NCBI GenBank assembly: GCA_024663395.1
Contig: JANFAH010000003.1
Span: forward strand, 3,596,001 to 3,660,000
Reading direction: 5' to 3'
From: Pisolithus tinctorius
Lineage: Eukaryota; Basidiomycota; Agaricomycetes; Boletales; Pisolithaceae
DNA length: 64,000 nucleotides
The position numbers were made by a program, and so were the translations under genes. Every line of letters begins with the position of its first letter. Position 1 is the stretch's first letter. Under the pieces are notes generated by a model. It was not told the origin of the DNA, searched no databases, and saw nothing but the letters and a program-made list of their open reading frames with translations. Positions 24,572 through 36,700 of the stretch are shown here, piece after piece.

Positions 24572-24711
24572 GATCAGAGTCCAGTGCAGAGTCCAGCCAG
24601 TCACCGGAGTCTGCAGTCCAATAAGTTAGTTGACAGAAATGGAAGTGCATGGATATATGAAGGCGGCGGGAACCAAGCAAGCGTAAACAACGACGATTTG
24701 TCTCGACTGCC
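24572..24711. promoter_or_regulatory. Short bidirectional promoter region
   Basis: Only 140 bp separate the start codons of the LysM membrane gene (-) and the U1A/U2B''-type gene (+). Both 5' UTRs and core promoters must lie here or overlap the genes. No clear TATA box was seen. Confidence 0.5.
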
Positions 24712-25823
24712 ATGGCCGACGCACAGACCACCTCAATCACAGGGACACCCGTGCCAAATGTCCCTCCTGCAGTACCAGGCCAGAGTGGCGTTTCCACTCC
24801 AGCTCAACCAGAGGTTGCCTGCGAAACTTTGTACATTCAAAACTTGAATGAAAAGGTCGGAATCGATGGTACGTATCCCCCGCTGATCCCTGGCTCTCGC
24901 ACTGGATCTGACCACCTAGCCTCTGGCGCGTAGTACTGAAGGCGTCGCTACGAGGTCTTTTCAAGTCATATGGTGAAGTCCTCGATGTCGTTGCTCATGG
25001 TAACCTCCGGATGCGCGGCCAAGCATTCGTCTCGTTTGCTTCGCCCGAGGTAGCAGCGAAAGCCTTGAAAGAAGTCCGAGGTTTTCCTCTGTATTCGAAA
25101 CCGATGGTATGTCTTGTTTTATGCACTGATACGTTGTTGACTGGCCTCAGCAAATCTCGTTTGCGAGAACGCGCTCAGATGCTGTTGTCAAACGCCTAGC
25201 CCCTCAGAATCTCGAAGTACATAAAAGCAGGAGAAGCGAGCATAAGAGTATGTGTCCAATTCAACTCTGTGCCATTTCAACTCAAATCTTTTCCCGCGCT
25301 CTAGAACTTACCCGCTATACCAATCCTCTGAAGCAAAAACTGCGCAGCAAGAGACTGGCAGCAGCAGGACGTACGTCGTTTTTGTGTTCCAAGTCTATAG
25401 CCTAACTGTCTTTCAAAGTGGCTGGTGTCTCCGCAATTCCGGCGCCCAAGCGTCCTGCCGTCCAAATGCCAGACGAGTACCTACCACCGAACAAGATCCT
25501 TTTCCTGCAAAACCTTCCCGAAAACGTTACAAAGGACCAACTTATGGCATTATTTTCTCAGTGCGTCCGCCTTGGTTTTGTTCGATTCGCGCACTGACTG
25601 GTGGGATGCCAAGGTATCCCAACTTGTACGAAGTTCGGCTCATTCCAACAAAGAAAGATATCGCTTTCGTGGAATATGTAGACGAAGCAAGCGCAAGTGT
25701 CGCGAAAGATGCATTGCACAACTACAAGCTGGACGGAGAGAACAAAATTAAGGTATGTAATGCACGTCAGTCGGACGAGGATCACCTAACAGAGTATTGC
25801 AGATTACCTTCGCACGCAAGTAG
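24712..25823 (+). CDS. U1A/U2B''-type spliceosomal snRNP protein with two RRMs
   Basis: This protein binds U1 and/or U2 snRNA stem-loops in the nucleus. The first RRM has RNP2 LYIQNL and RNP1 RGQAFVSFA, followed by the RTRSDAVVKR tail. The linker has SKRLAAAG and APKRPAVQMPDEYLPPN. The second RRM has LFLQNLPENVTKDQLMALF and IAFVEYVDEASA and ends ITFARK, as in this family. Seven exons keep the frame: 24712-24868, 24934-25106, 25151-25247, 25305-25370, 25419-25560, 25614-25752 and 25803-25823. Whether it is the U1A or U2B'' member cannot be told, since many fungi have one combined protein. It looks intact. Confidence 0.9.
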
Positions 25824-26205
25824 AACGTACACTGCGTTCGCCTTATTATTGTATACGCGGAGTGTAAGATCTTTTGTAATGATGTGCTAATGATTTTTTT
25901 TTTTTCGCACTGGACTATGTTACCAATACCTGGGCAGCTGTGCAACGATATTTTGAGCATTTTTCTGGAAAGCATAGACGTGTGATTTCCTTTGGCATCG
26001 TAAGGAGAGACTGCGAGACTACCCAAAGGAAGTGCACGTGCTAAGGCGGCTTCTACTGTACCTTCGAGCGTGTCAGTCACTTCCGGCGTTAGCCTCGAGG
26101 CGCAACGGTTTGATCCTGAGACTGGGCCCACGCTGAACGTTGAACCACTACCATCGATAAACGCATCAACCAAAGTCTCGCACCACTACAATACTTGTCA
26201 GCGAC
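25824..26205. other. Intergenic region upstream of the RdRP gene
   Basis: CpG-rich, with a T-run near 25890. A minus-strand frame crosses it, but no start/splice structure or family supports a gene. It would contain the RdRP promoter. Confidence 0.45.
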
Positions 26206-29200
26206 ATGCCTATCAGTTTCGTGCGTGAAAAAACCTCAACTTTTTTTTATACATCTGACGTTTGGGATAGGACGACGACGACGACGCATACCCTGAAGAG
26301 GACGTTGTTCAAATCTATCTGGCAAGTCAAGTCTCTGGTATGGCTCACGTTTGCTCTCCATTTCTTCTTGACTATCCCCTGCCTACGATAGATCACGGCT
26401 CCCAATCAGCCCCCGGATCGTCAAGATCCTCTAGTACCTCTTCCTCGATTGACGTTCAAATGGCGAACAACCTCCGTCTTGAGAGTCCCCAGCGCCCTTC
26501 TCGGCCGTCTGACGCGAGGAACGTAGGCGTGAAACGTCCTATTACACACGCAGAGTCCTTTTCGATTAATCCCACCAAAGTCCGGAGGACGGGATCCGGG
26601 GTCGCGTGCGCAGGGTCGTCTCCGGCCAGTCAGACCTTAGACGCTGACACCCTAGACCCCTATATCATCGCCCACGACCAGCATATACAATTTCTACTTG
26701 ACAGGAAGCGAGTTCCGTGGGGGACTATTTTTGAGCTGGCTCGCGGTGTTACAAATGGTTCATGGCTTTGGTCCGATGTAACCGGAGAGCGCGTAGATCA
26801 GTTGTGCGGCACTAATTCTGAAACTGCACCTCGGGTCTCTAATGTCATGACTGGAAAGCGGACAAATGCATCTGCGGAAGCCATGGAGGTGTGGTACGTA
26901 GGATATGAGTGTTTTGGTTGAGAGACCGTATCTCACCAGTTCGTCTTAGGGTGGAGTACGATCGTGAGCAAGCTGCCATCCTGGAGAACAAGGGGCGCGG
27001 GCTGGGAGGGATGGGTCCGTGGCATGGGAAGGAAGGATGGTATGGGGGAAGAATACAGCAGGTAGCGAGGCTAAAGGAGGCAAGGAGTAAAGGGTCCTTC
27101 TACATTCAGCTCGAAAGGCCCGAGATTAGGCGCTCCCACCGCTTTGCACGGTTTCTGGGATCACGGCGAATCCTTCAGGTCAGGGTTCCTGACAGTTTCC
27201 TTTACCAACAGGGGGATGAGGTACGGAGATTCTTTGGATGTCACAAATTCATCCTTTGTGGTCGAGTTTTCCTTCCATTCCATGCAAAGGAGGGTGGGGT
27301 CTATATGGTGGAGATCAATCAAGGTTTTGGGCACCAGTGCAATCCCCAGGATGGTGACCATTACAGGTTGCCCTTCATGGACTTCATAAACTGGCACAAC
27401 CCCTTCAAGCTGAATAGCCATCAGGTATGGTGAACTGCTCTGCACATTTGTCGTATGCTCATGTTCAACACAGCCAATTAGTAAATGGTCTGCTCGTTGG
27501 GCATTAGGTTTGTCCACTTCTGTCCCCACAATTGTCTTTGAAGAAGAAAACATATGTTTTATTGATGATGAATGTAAGTCATTGTCCACAATGTTCTTGA
27601 GCTTCAATTGATAAGGCTGGATGTCTTAAGATGTGACTCCTGCTGACTGGGGTGGTGGAAAAGCCCCAGCTGAGAAAACTTACACTGATGGGTGTGGGTG
27701 GATGAATGGGGCTGGTCTGACTCAGATCATGAGGAGGATGGGATATAGCAGTAGACCAACTGCTGTACAGGGTAGAATTGGAGGGGCAAAGGGTATGTGG
27801 ATGCTTCATCCAGACCCTGAGGAGCAGGTTGCTGATGGAAGGTGTAAAATTTGGATTCGGAGGTCACAAAATAAGATCTCCCTTCCCAAACCACTCCCTG
27901 AGTCCCAAAGAATGTTTGAGTTGTTGGCTCCTTCAAGGGTAACTGGGCCATGTCAATTATCAGCCCAGACTCTGGTCAATCTTACTCACAACAAGGTTCC
28001 CCATGAGGTAATCAAGAAACTCATGGCTCATGGCCTCCATGAGGAGGTAAAAGAGCTGATTGATTGGGGGAGGCCTGAATCTATGCTTAGGGTCTGGAGG
28101 GCAGTGGAAAAAGCAGGGCATGTTGTTATCAGTCGTATTCAAAGAAGGACTGCAGGGGAAGCACGTGCACTGGGTATAGGGAGGCTAAGACCATGGGACA
28201 ACCAGGAGCAGCTGGATGAGGATGAGGGTGATGTGGAGAAGATGGAGATGGATGAGGAGCAAGTTTATGAATTGGGGAAGGTTCCAATGCAGAAATTTGT
28301 GGGGAGGACACTGTTTTCAGGCCAGCCACTTGGCCTATATGAGACAACCCTGGAACTACTCCAAGCTGGCTTCCATCCAGCAAAGCTGAAGCTGTTGTTC
28401 AGAAAACTGGAGGTAGTCCTAACAAAATTGCTTGACAACTATGTGCAAAGGTTTCACATCCCAGTGACTGAGTCAATTGAAGCATATGTTGTACCAGGTA
28501 TAGATATTTCATTCTCATTGTATGGGTTTTTGTACTGATGGTAGTATAACAGACCCATATGGTGTCTTGAATGAGAATGAAGTTCACTTTCATTCTTCAG
28601 AGCCATTTATTGATCCAGTCACTGGTGCTCAACAAGACACTATAATTGGACCTGTTTTGGTAAGTTTACAATGTAAGAATCATGGCCTTACTGAAAAATT
28701 CCATAGGTCTCAAGAAATCCAACAAGGTTACCATCAGATATTCAAAAGGTATGAATGATTATACATGCATGACCTTGTGAAATAGTATAGCCCCTCAGGT
28801 CACTGCAATCAGTCATCCAAAGCTGAGCAACTATTTTAATGTCATCATATTCCCTGTCAGAGGGAAGTTCACTCTTGCAAGTTACCTTGGGGGAGGAGGT
28901 AAGTTCATGGTATTTTTGGAAGGTCATCAGATGTTTAATCAAAGTGTTTAGATTATGATGGAGGTGTGTTTTAATATGCTGGGTATAGTAAAATTGCACA
29001 CTAAGCTGGAACTCTTTAGACACAGTCATGCTCACTTGGTGCAGAGAACTTGTGGATAATTTCAAGACCTCTTCCCGCTGTGAGGAGCCCAAGGGTGTCA
29101 GAGAGGCTTTTGAAAGAGAGGTAGAACATGTCAAAGATTTTGACAAGAGGATTTCTGGCTTGTCACTCAAAGAGGCACAGCAAGCCTTGCAGAAGGTTCT

Positions 29201-30058
29201 CCTCTTGGGCCTGGCAGAAACAAAAGTTGGCTTGTACTCAAAATTCCATGACCTGGCAGTTTATACAAAGGGGTATGCCAGTCAAGAGGCAATAAAACTA
29301 GCATATATGTATGTGGAGAATTCAATTTATGGAACAAGACTAATTGAGAAACCAGGTTCACCACTTGCCTTGATTCCAGCAAAACAGGTCTCAGAGTCAA
29401 GGGCACTGTGTTTTCTAGAGACAGGAAAACTTGGGGTTCAGACAAGCCATGGTATGTCCACACCTTGGGGGGAAACAAGGGAGAGTCAAGTGTGGTTAAG
29501 AGAGAAAAACCACCTTTCATCTTGGATGCCTTGGTTGAATATGGGCATGCTCTGAAACAAAAACATCTCAAGGAGTATCAGCAGCATTGGGATAACCAGC
29601 AGGATGAGGAGGTTGATGAAGACTTGGCTGGCCCCTGGAAAGCTGCTAGAACTAAGGCTGATCAGGCCAGGGCAGCAAATCTCACAGTATTTTCCACCAA
29701 CCTGGAGGATATTGAAATGCATGTGCTGGGAGTGTTGGATGCCTATAAGAGGGTTGTTGCTGCTGAAAAGGATGCAAAGGAGGAATCCAAGTCAAGTTCA
29801 TCCAGTGATCCCTACACTGAAGTGGCTTGTAGATTTTTTCAGAAGCCAGCCTTTAGAGAATTCCAAGCATTCTCAGATAGGGATGTGTGCATTATTAAAG
29901 CTTCCTTTGCTGCACTCAAATCAGCCAATTTTGCCTTTTCTGTTGCATTCAAAGATTTATGCAGCATTAAAGCACAGGCATCAGGTAGTGTGCCTTTCAC
30001 ACACCTGTTTGCTGAATCCATGACCATTCCAAAAAAAGTCACCCAATCCATCTCTTGA
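26206..30058 (+). CDS. RNA-dependent RNA polymerase (QDE-1-type, RNA silencing)
   Basis: This enzyme makes double-stranded RNA for fungal RNA silencing. A 15-bp first exon (26206-26220, MPISF) joins 26271-26893 at a run of Asp codons. Family motifs follow: RKRVPWGTIFELARGVT, WYGGRIQQVARL, FARFLGSRRILQVRVP, FINWHNP, YTDGCGWMN, SRPTAVQGRIGGAKG, HPDPEEQ, KIWIRRSQNK and ELLQAGFHP. The catalytic DYDGD lies in LGGGDYDGDT, built from exon 28799-28898, a 12-bp exon at 28952-28963 and the exon starting at 29020. Further exons: 26950-27424, 27474-27573, 27631-28497, 28553-28659, 28707-28748, and a last one from about 29396 to 30058. The junction near 29308 is approximate. The frame is open throughout and the catalytic Asp residues are present. 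CpG density drops sharply after about 27.3 kb, inside the gene. Confidence 0.88.
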
Positions 30059-30488
30059 ATAGCCACATCCATACAAAAATAATGTATTTTTTGGTAGACT
30101 ACTGGACTATATTAGCTAAACTTAGAGGTTCACTGCAAGCATTTTACAACTTTCTTTGCTGAAGTAGATTAAAGGAACAGAACCCATTTTATCATGCATG
30201 TTTTCAAGCAAATCCCAGTGTAATATATTCTTCTTGTTCATGTTACCAAATAAGTTAAACAATGCTTGTAGTAGGGCATACCCCAACATTGCCAATATGC
30301 ATACTACAGGCCATGCTGCATAGGTATGTGATCAAGCAGGTTTAAACCAAACAAGGACCACATTTTCCCTAATCTAAATTTAAGTTGTTCAATTCTACCT
30401 GGCTTGCACTCACCCCATGCATTATTATCTTCTATAAAAAAGGAACTACATATGTAACATGAGAATTCCAGACACAACCAGACCCTCT
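30059..30488. other. Spacer between the RdRP and the chitin synthase remnant
   Basis: AT-rich, CpG-poor sequence with no recognisable ORF. The C-terminal half of the chitin synthase should lie here but was not found, so a deletion or rearrangement probably removed it. Confidence 0.5.
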
Positions 30489-32054
30489 TCATTTGTTAAC
30501 TTTGTCTCTCCGCAGATACCAATAGCACTGGAATCATCTGCAGCAGATGCTACCAAATGATCCAGCAAATCTGGCATTACTTGCTGAAATGGACATTAGC
30601 TTCTAATGGATCAGCCCACAAGAACAGGCATATGGTATCCACATCAACTGTGAATATGTATTTGTAGAATGCAGGATTGATCCCAATGACATTCCTCATC
30701 TGGTGGTATATCTCCAGTTCCAATGGTGACATCAGAGCATTGAAATGAACACAATTGAGGAACTGCATCAAGAGAACCTGACTATCATGTTTGTGATGGT
30801 TTCCAGGCTTGGAATGCTCTGTCAGTTTCCCAACTTTTACTACAACCATATACCTGAAACTCATTGTTGCAGTGACTACACTGATGCAAGAAGTGAAGAG
30901 TGCACTCATGGGACAACATAACCCTTGGACTCATACAAACCAGAGTATACCTTTCCATAATTGAGTTGCTTGGAACCTTCTCCAATGGATCAGAACATCA
31001 GAGGCCCTGGATCGACTTTTGGGTCAATGCCAAGGATGCTAAGAATGATACAGGGGATAGTCCTGTCATTACTGCTGTTGGTGATGTTTCCATCACAGAT
31101 AATAAAGAGAAGATTGCATTTATTGTTGTAGTTCACAGTGGCAAGGGAATTGATGGTGTGTTGAAGGCAGTCTTTGCCTTCAGTATAACATGGGATTTGA
31201 CAGAGCATGAACTTACCTTGCAGTTCTGGATGGTGTTTAGGGCTGAGCTTTTTTTTTTGATTCTGTATTAAAAGTGCTTGAGGATGTTTCTGTCCTATGT
31301 TGCACTATTCTCACAAGGTTTAATGACTAAGTAGGGCCCCCTGTGGCCTGCCCTTCCCTACAAACAAGTGAATGCCCTGCTGGCAGGGTCATTGACCCCC
31401 CAGCAGTCTACCATTCCTACTGGCCATTTTAGACACCATCTTGTACTAGGGATGGCTTCAGATGTTGGCTAGTCATTTAATCTCTGTCTACACTGAACAG
31501 GGCTGAGCTGAAGAGCAGAAAGGAGATTACACAGTCCTACAAGACAAAGGACACCTCTAACTCACATTTCAACATGATGGATGTGCAAATGATACTTGTG
31601 AAGACCAACATGTAGTTTTGGACTTGGCACTGTGCTGTCTTTGGGAAATCCATCTGGCTGAGGTAGAATGCATTCTGGATGCAGCTCATGTTTGAAGAAA
31701 CAGTTGATGAGTCCAGTGTAGCCAGGTTGTTGTTGAGGCTCAAGGTTATATCCTGACTGGCTCATTGCTTGAAGATGTCTGTGATAACCATGTTCAAAAA
31801 CTGATACACATTCATAGTGCCTTGGTTGATTGACACAGTATTGACATAGTCCATGAGATTGTAGATGCCACCTTCCCAAATAGCCCATATCCTACAGTGT
31901 CAAGGTGGTGAAGTGTCAAATCCATAAACAAAAATAATGTGTGGAACATACCATTGGATGTTCCAATCACCCATCTGAGTCTCATTTGTGTCCCATACAA
32001 GTGCACCTTGCATGTACTGCTTGATCTTCAGTAAAAACGTGGCTGCATACTAAT

Positions 32055-32506
32055 TGTTATGCTCGACCGAAGTCAAGATGTAGGGAGAGCTCGAATCGCA
32101 GACTAAGGTTTCTACTGAGCAAACGGCTGCAGCAACCTCTGTAAACGACAGAGGATTTAGGGCAACGCCGGTAAGAGTGGTCCTGGTAAGGGACACTGAG
32201 GGCAAAGTTCTGAGAATGCTGCATATAATTGAGCAGCTCAAGTCTGGAGTTCCAGGACTTGAGCCGGCAGTCTAAATACTACAAGGAAATGGACCATGAG
32301 GTGTCCGCATGTATCGAGGTAACTACGCCATTGGTTGAACAATGACAACACATGTCCAAAGCATGTAATGAGCTAGTAACGCTAGTGGTGGAAACAGAGA
32401 GCCGTTGGACCAGAGAGAAGACAGCTCTAAAAGGAAACTAAGTCCAATGGGTCAAAAGCAAGGCAAACGTACAGTAAAGAGGAAAAACTAGGGGTGAAAC
32501 GTAACA
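32055..32506 (-). repeat. 3' LTR of the Gypsy chromovirus
   Basis: 452 bp with TG...CA ends, the same length as the other LTR. The duplication CTAAT precedes it at 32050-32054. Confidence 0.93.
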
Positions 32507-32543
32507 TTACCCCCTTTCTAAGCATTGAAGTCCCTGACTCCAA

Positions 32544-33764
32544 CTACTCTCCATAAGGCTCTCCAGTCATGTTGCTGATGGTGGAGTCATCAAAGTCAAA
32601 ATCATTGTCGTACAAGTCATTATCCTCGCTCCCAACAAGGGTACGATCATCTACCAGGGCGGGGGTAGCTATTCTGTCCTGTAAAGGACGACGAGGGTGG
32701 ATGGAAGGGCATTGGGCCTGAGTATGCCCAGGACGAGTGGCGTGGCAAAGGGGACATTCGTACAGTCCACAGTTGATGCGGATATGGCCAAGATGGCGGC
32801 AGACATAACACGCTTGACGATAGCATGGATCAGATGGAGTAAGAGGCATGTCAAACTCGGTCAAGGCGTTCAGCACAGGAGACGGCGGTAGCTGTGCAAG
32901 GGTTTCGACGATGTTTAATGTGTAGTCAAGTTCTGCACAGGAGACGCCAAAGGCAGTCTCAGGGTCTACTTCAGATGGGGAGTCATGAGACTTGCAAGGT
33001 TGTGGGTTAGGGCCTGATAAACAACAGGCACGAGGTCTATCAGCTCTATGGAGAGAGCGAGATGAGTGGGAGGATGACGATGATGATGGTGCTGGGGGGG
33101 AGGACGACGCGGAGGAAACTGGAGGGGAAGTTGCAGTCGAGGGTCTTCTAGACCCAGGAGGGGGAGGAGCGATCAATGTAGGGTACTGGCGAACGTTATA
33201 GATGAGGTCTGCACCTCCAAGGACATCAAAGAGTTTAAGCAAGAGGGGGACCTGCTGGACGGCGATTTCATTCAAGATAGTACGAGTGGGGGAAAGAAGG
33301 GGATTCTGGCGATTGACATATCGGGAGAGTTCCTCAAGCCGAAGGGCTTGGATAGTAGCATGATACACAAGGTCAAGTGGAGAGTTTTCGTCCACCTCGT
33401 GATAAACGGTGCCAATGACAGCGGGATCAGCGATGAAGAGTCGATACGAAGCGATCATTTGATCGCTGGCGGGCTGCCGCTGGCGGCGAGCAAAGGGGGT
33501 GTGTCGGCGAGAGGGTTCACGGGGGTAAGTGTAGCGACGAGGGGGCATTTCGAGAATGATATTTCTGACAGTATGGGTGGAACGTTGAGTGGGTTGTTTC
33601 TGAGGGGGGAAGTCTCTTGGGAAGCGTTTCTTATATGCAGAGAGCGTATCATCCGCATGTTCAAGGTGTGACTCTTTCTGCCACGAGTTTTCGGAAGAAG
33701 GATAGCCCTTCCACTTGATTAAGAAGGTGTGTCCACGGCCGGACCTTTTATGGCCGACTATCAC
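32544..33764 (-). CDS. Gypsy pol C-terminus: chromodomain plus tandem CCHC extension
   Basis: An open frame of 406 codons. It starts in the chromodomain (FLIKWKGYPSSENSWQKE), which in chromoviruses directs integration to marked chromatin. A long extension of about 340 residues follows: an Arg-rich segment, a helical segment (residues about 110-200), a Ser/Pro-rich linker and two zinc knuckles near residues 325-360, CYVCRHLGHIRINC and CPLCHATRPGHTQAQC, ending in an acidic tail. It is normally continuous with integrase; a TGA at 33957 now cuts it off. It could also be read as a separate ORF starting at MPPRRYTYP. The role of the extension is unknown. Confidence 0.7.
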   Translation of the reverse strand: MIVGHKRSGRGHTFLIKWKGYPSSENSWQKESHLEHADDTLSAYKKRFPRDFPPQKQPTQRSTHTVRNIILEMPPRRYTYPREPSRRHTPFARRQRQPASDQMIASYRLFIADPAVIGTVYHEVDENSPLDLVYHATIQALRLEELSRYVNRQNPLLSPTRTILNEIAVQQVPLLLKLFDVLGGADLIYNVRQYPTLIAPPPPGSRRPSTATSPPVSSASSSPPAPSSSSSSHSSRSLHRADRPRACCLSGPNPQPCKSHDSPSEVDPETAFGVSCAELDYTLNIVETLAQLPPSPVLNALTEFDMPLTPSDPCYRQACYVCRHLGHIRINCGLYECPLCHATRPGHTQAQCPSIHPRRPLQDRIATPALVDDRTLVGSEDNDLYDNDFDFDDSTISNMTGEPYGE

Positions 33765-36700
33765 CTCAATTTCATACTCTTCTTCCTCATTGACTAGATC
33801 AGGTGGTGGAGCCGGGAAGTTCGGTCCGTGAACGTCATTTTTGTGATAGGGCGATAGGAGAGAAGCATGGAAGACATTATGAATCTTCCATCGTGAGGGA
33901 ATTGTGAGGCGATACGTAATCGGAGATAGGATGTCGGAGATTGTGAAGGGTCCTTCTCATTTGGGTGCTAGTTTCCTATTTTCATAGGAGCATTTCAAAT
34001 TGCATGCTTCTAGCCAAACCTTATCACCTTTCTGGAACGGGGTGAAGGGTCGTGACGAGCGGTCTTTCATAGTTTTTCTTGCTAAGTCGTGGGCTGCCAG
34101 GGCTTCCTCTCTAGCTTTTCGGAGTTCCTCGAGTCTAGACTCGGCAGCGGGAAGGTGGGTTTCTGCAATCAGGGACAGAAGGGGTTTCGGTTCATAGCCA
34201 TACATGAGGTAGAACGGCGATTGTTGTGTGACGGAGTGGGGTTGGTGGTTGTGCGCGAACTCTGCCATGGGAAGATTGGTCACCCATGAGGCGGGGTTGT
34301 TTTGGCAAAAGATGCGGAGATAGGTCTCCACTTCTTGGTTCACATGTTCTGTTTCTCCATTGGTCTGTGGATGATATGCCATTGACAGGGCGAGGGAGTA
34401 CCCTAAAAGAGATGCGAGTTCTTTTGCAAAGGCAGAGGTGAACTGAGGGCCTCGATCAGATATAATTTTGTCATACAACCCGAAACAGGAGTAGACTTTC
34501 TTGAAAAACAATGCTGCGATGTCAGCAGCGGAGGCAGTTTTCCTGGTGGGTGATAAAATTACCCCCTTTGTAAGCCCATGGTCTACCACGACCAAAAGGG
34601 AATCATAACCGTTTGACATGGGTAGGTCGGTGACCAGATCGCACGAGATCTGTTGAAAAAGGCAGGTCGAGGTGGAGGGGATAGGCATAAGGGGTGGTGT
34701 CGTTGGGTGAGTATTTACTTTATTTTGCTGGCATACAGCACAGCCTTCAACATATTTTCGGACAAAAGATGCTAGTCCAGGCCACCAAAACTCGGAAGAA
34801 ACGAGTTGTCGGGTTTTCAGGGTACTGGGGTGTCCGGCAGAGGGGTGGTCATGGTGGTTAGACATGACATTCCGTCGGAGAATAGGGTCATCAGGGATAT
34901 ACACCTGGTCTTTGTAAAGTAACACTCCGTTGTCAAATCTCCAATCAGAGAGATGGGATTTAAATGGGAGTGGCATGTCGACGTTTTCAATGGCACGAAG
35001 TGCTGTTTGGACCATGGGGTCTGTCATGGAGGATGATGCGACCTTCTGAGTGAGATTGGTGTCAATAAGATTGACAAACAAGGTTTGTGGAAGGAGGGTA
35101 ACTCCTTTGTTATCTTCGTCATCATCAGGGATATGATCGGGTCGGCGGGAGAGTGCGTCTGGTGCGGCCAGGTCTTTTCCTGGAACATGTTCTAGCTGCA
35201 GATCGAAGTCTGCGAGATCGAGGAGCCAGCGAGCCTGGCGATGATTCAGATTCTGAGGCGACTTGAAATACGTCAGGTTTTTATGGTCTGTGAAGACCTT
35301 AACTGGGAACGGGGATCCATGGAGGTAATGTCTCCAGGATTTCAGTGCTCGAATAACACCTAGCAGTTCTCTGTCATAAATGTCATAGTTTCTTTCTGCA
35401 GGGTTAAACAATTGGGACAGGAAGGCACAGGGCTGCCATTGTCCATTCGAATTTTCTTGAAGGAGGATTCCTCCCGTTGCATACTTGGACGCATCTGTGG
35501 TAATCACAAATGGCTGAGAGGTGTCAGGCATTCGAAGAGTCAGTTGCGCCATGAAGATTCTTTTGAGAAGGTCAAAGGCATCTTGGCATTTCTTAGACCA
35601 ACTCCAGTCAACCGTTTTCTTAGTGAGATCGATGAGTGGTCGTGCAATGTCTGAGTAGTAGGGGACAAATCTCCTGTAAAAGTTTGCAAACCCTAGAAAG
35701 GATCGTACATCCTTGACCTTCTTTGGGACAGGCCAATCAGCAATGCCCTGGACCTTGACGGGATCCATGGCGACAGTATTTTCCTTGATGATCATTCCGA
35801 GGTATTCGACCTCAGTCAGGTCAAAGTGACACTTTTCTAATTTTAGGGGAAGGGAGAGTTCCCTCATACGTTCGAGAACGCGACAGGTTCTTTTTTTTAT
35901 GTTCTTCAGGGTCATTTGAAAAGATAAGGAGGTCATCCATGTAGACAACCAACCAACCTTCGGTGATCATGTCTCTGAAAGAGTCGTTCATGAATCGCTG
36001 GAAGGTGGCAGGGGAGTTACAGAGACCGAAGAACATAATGGTGGGTTCGAAAAGTCCTTTGTGCGTGATAAATGCCGCTTTCCATTGGTCTCCTTCCTTG
36101 ATGTGGACGTTGTTGTAGCCCGACCTGACATCCATCTTTGTGAAGATGGAGGCTCCTTTCAATTTATTGACAAGATCTGAAATGAGGGGAAGGGGGTATG
36201 CATCCTTCACCATATTTTTGTTCAGGTACCTGTAGTCTTGGCAGGGTCGCAGGGAGCCATCTTTCTTTCCTACAAAGAAGAAGGGGGCAGCTTGGGGAGA
36301 CTTCGAGGGGTGGATCTTTCCTTCTCGAAGGTTTTCTTCAATAAACTTTTCTGCAGACTCTCGCTCAGAGGGAGAGAGTGGGTAAGCTTTGGCCACCTTG
36401 GGGATGAAGTCATCTACAAGGTTTATGGCATGGTCGTATGGTCGTGATGGAGGTAAGACTCCATCGGATGGCTTCTCAAAAACCAAGGCGAAGTCTTTGT
36501 AGTCTTCAGGGAGGATGGCCTTCGGTTTCTTCTTGTGTTCTTCTTGTGCTAACTCAGTAGCAGTAGTAATCTTTCAAAGAAGGCTGTTGTTGGGATTAAC
36601 CTTCTTGGCTTCTTCAACGAGTTTTCCAACCGACATCACGAAGTGTGCTCAGATGGTTTCATCTTCTGGTTCTTCGTAGTCCATGAACTTGTTTATCCCC

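Noticed and set aside
25748..26173. 141-codon minus-strand ORF upstream of the RdRP
   Set aside because: It overlaps the last exon of the snRNP gene and the RdRP promoter, and has no recognisable domain or splice structure.
27144..27607. Other-frame ORFs over the RdRP
   Set aside because: They are shadows of the RdRP exons, which carry the family motifs.
28899..29019. Apparent frameshift and stop within the RdRP catalytic motif
   Set aside because: Two GT-AG introns around a 12-bp exon restore DYDGD and an open frame, so this is splicing and not damage.
30577..30909. Stand-alone hypothetical protein
   Set aside because: Its sequence is an exon of the chitin synthase remnant ([15 protein letters not shown] and nearby motifs).
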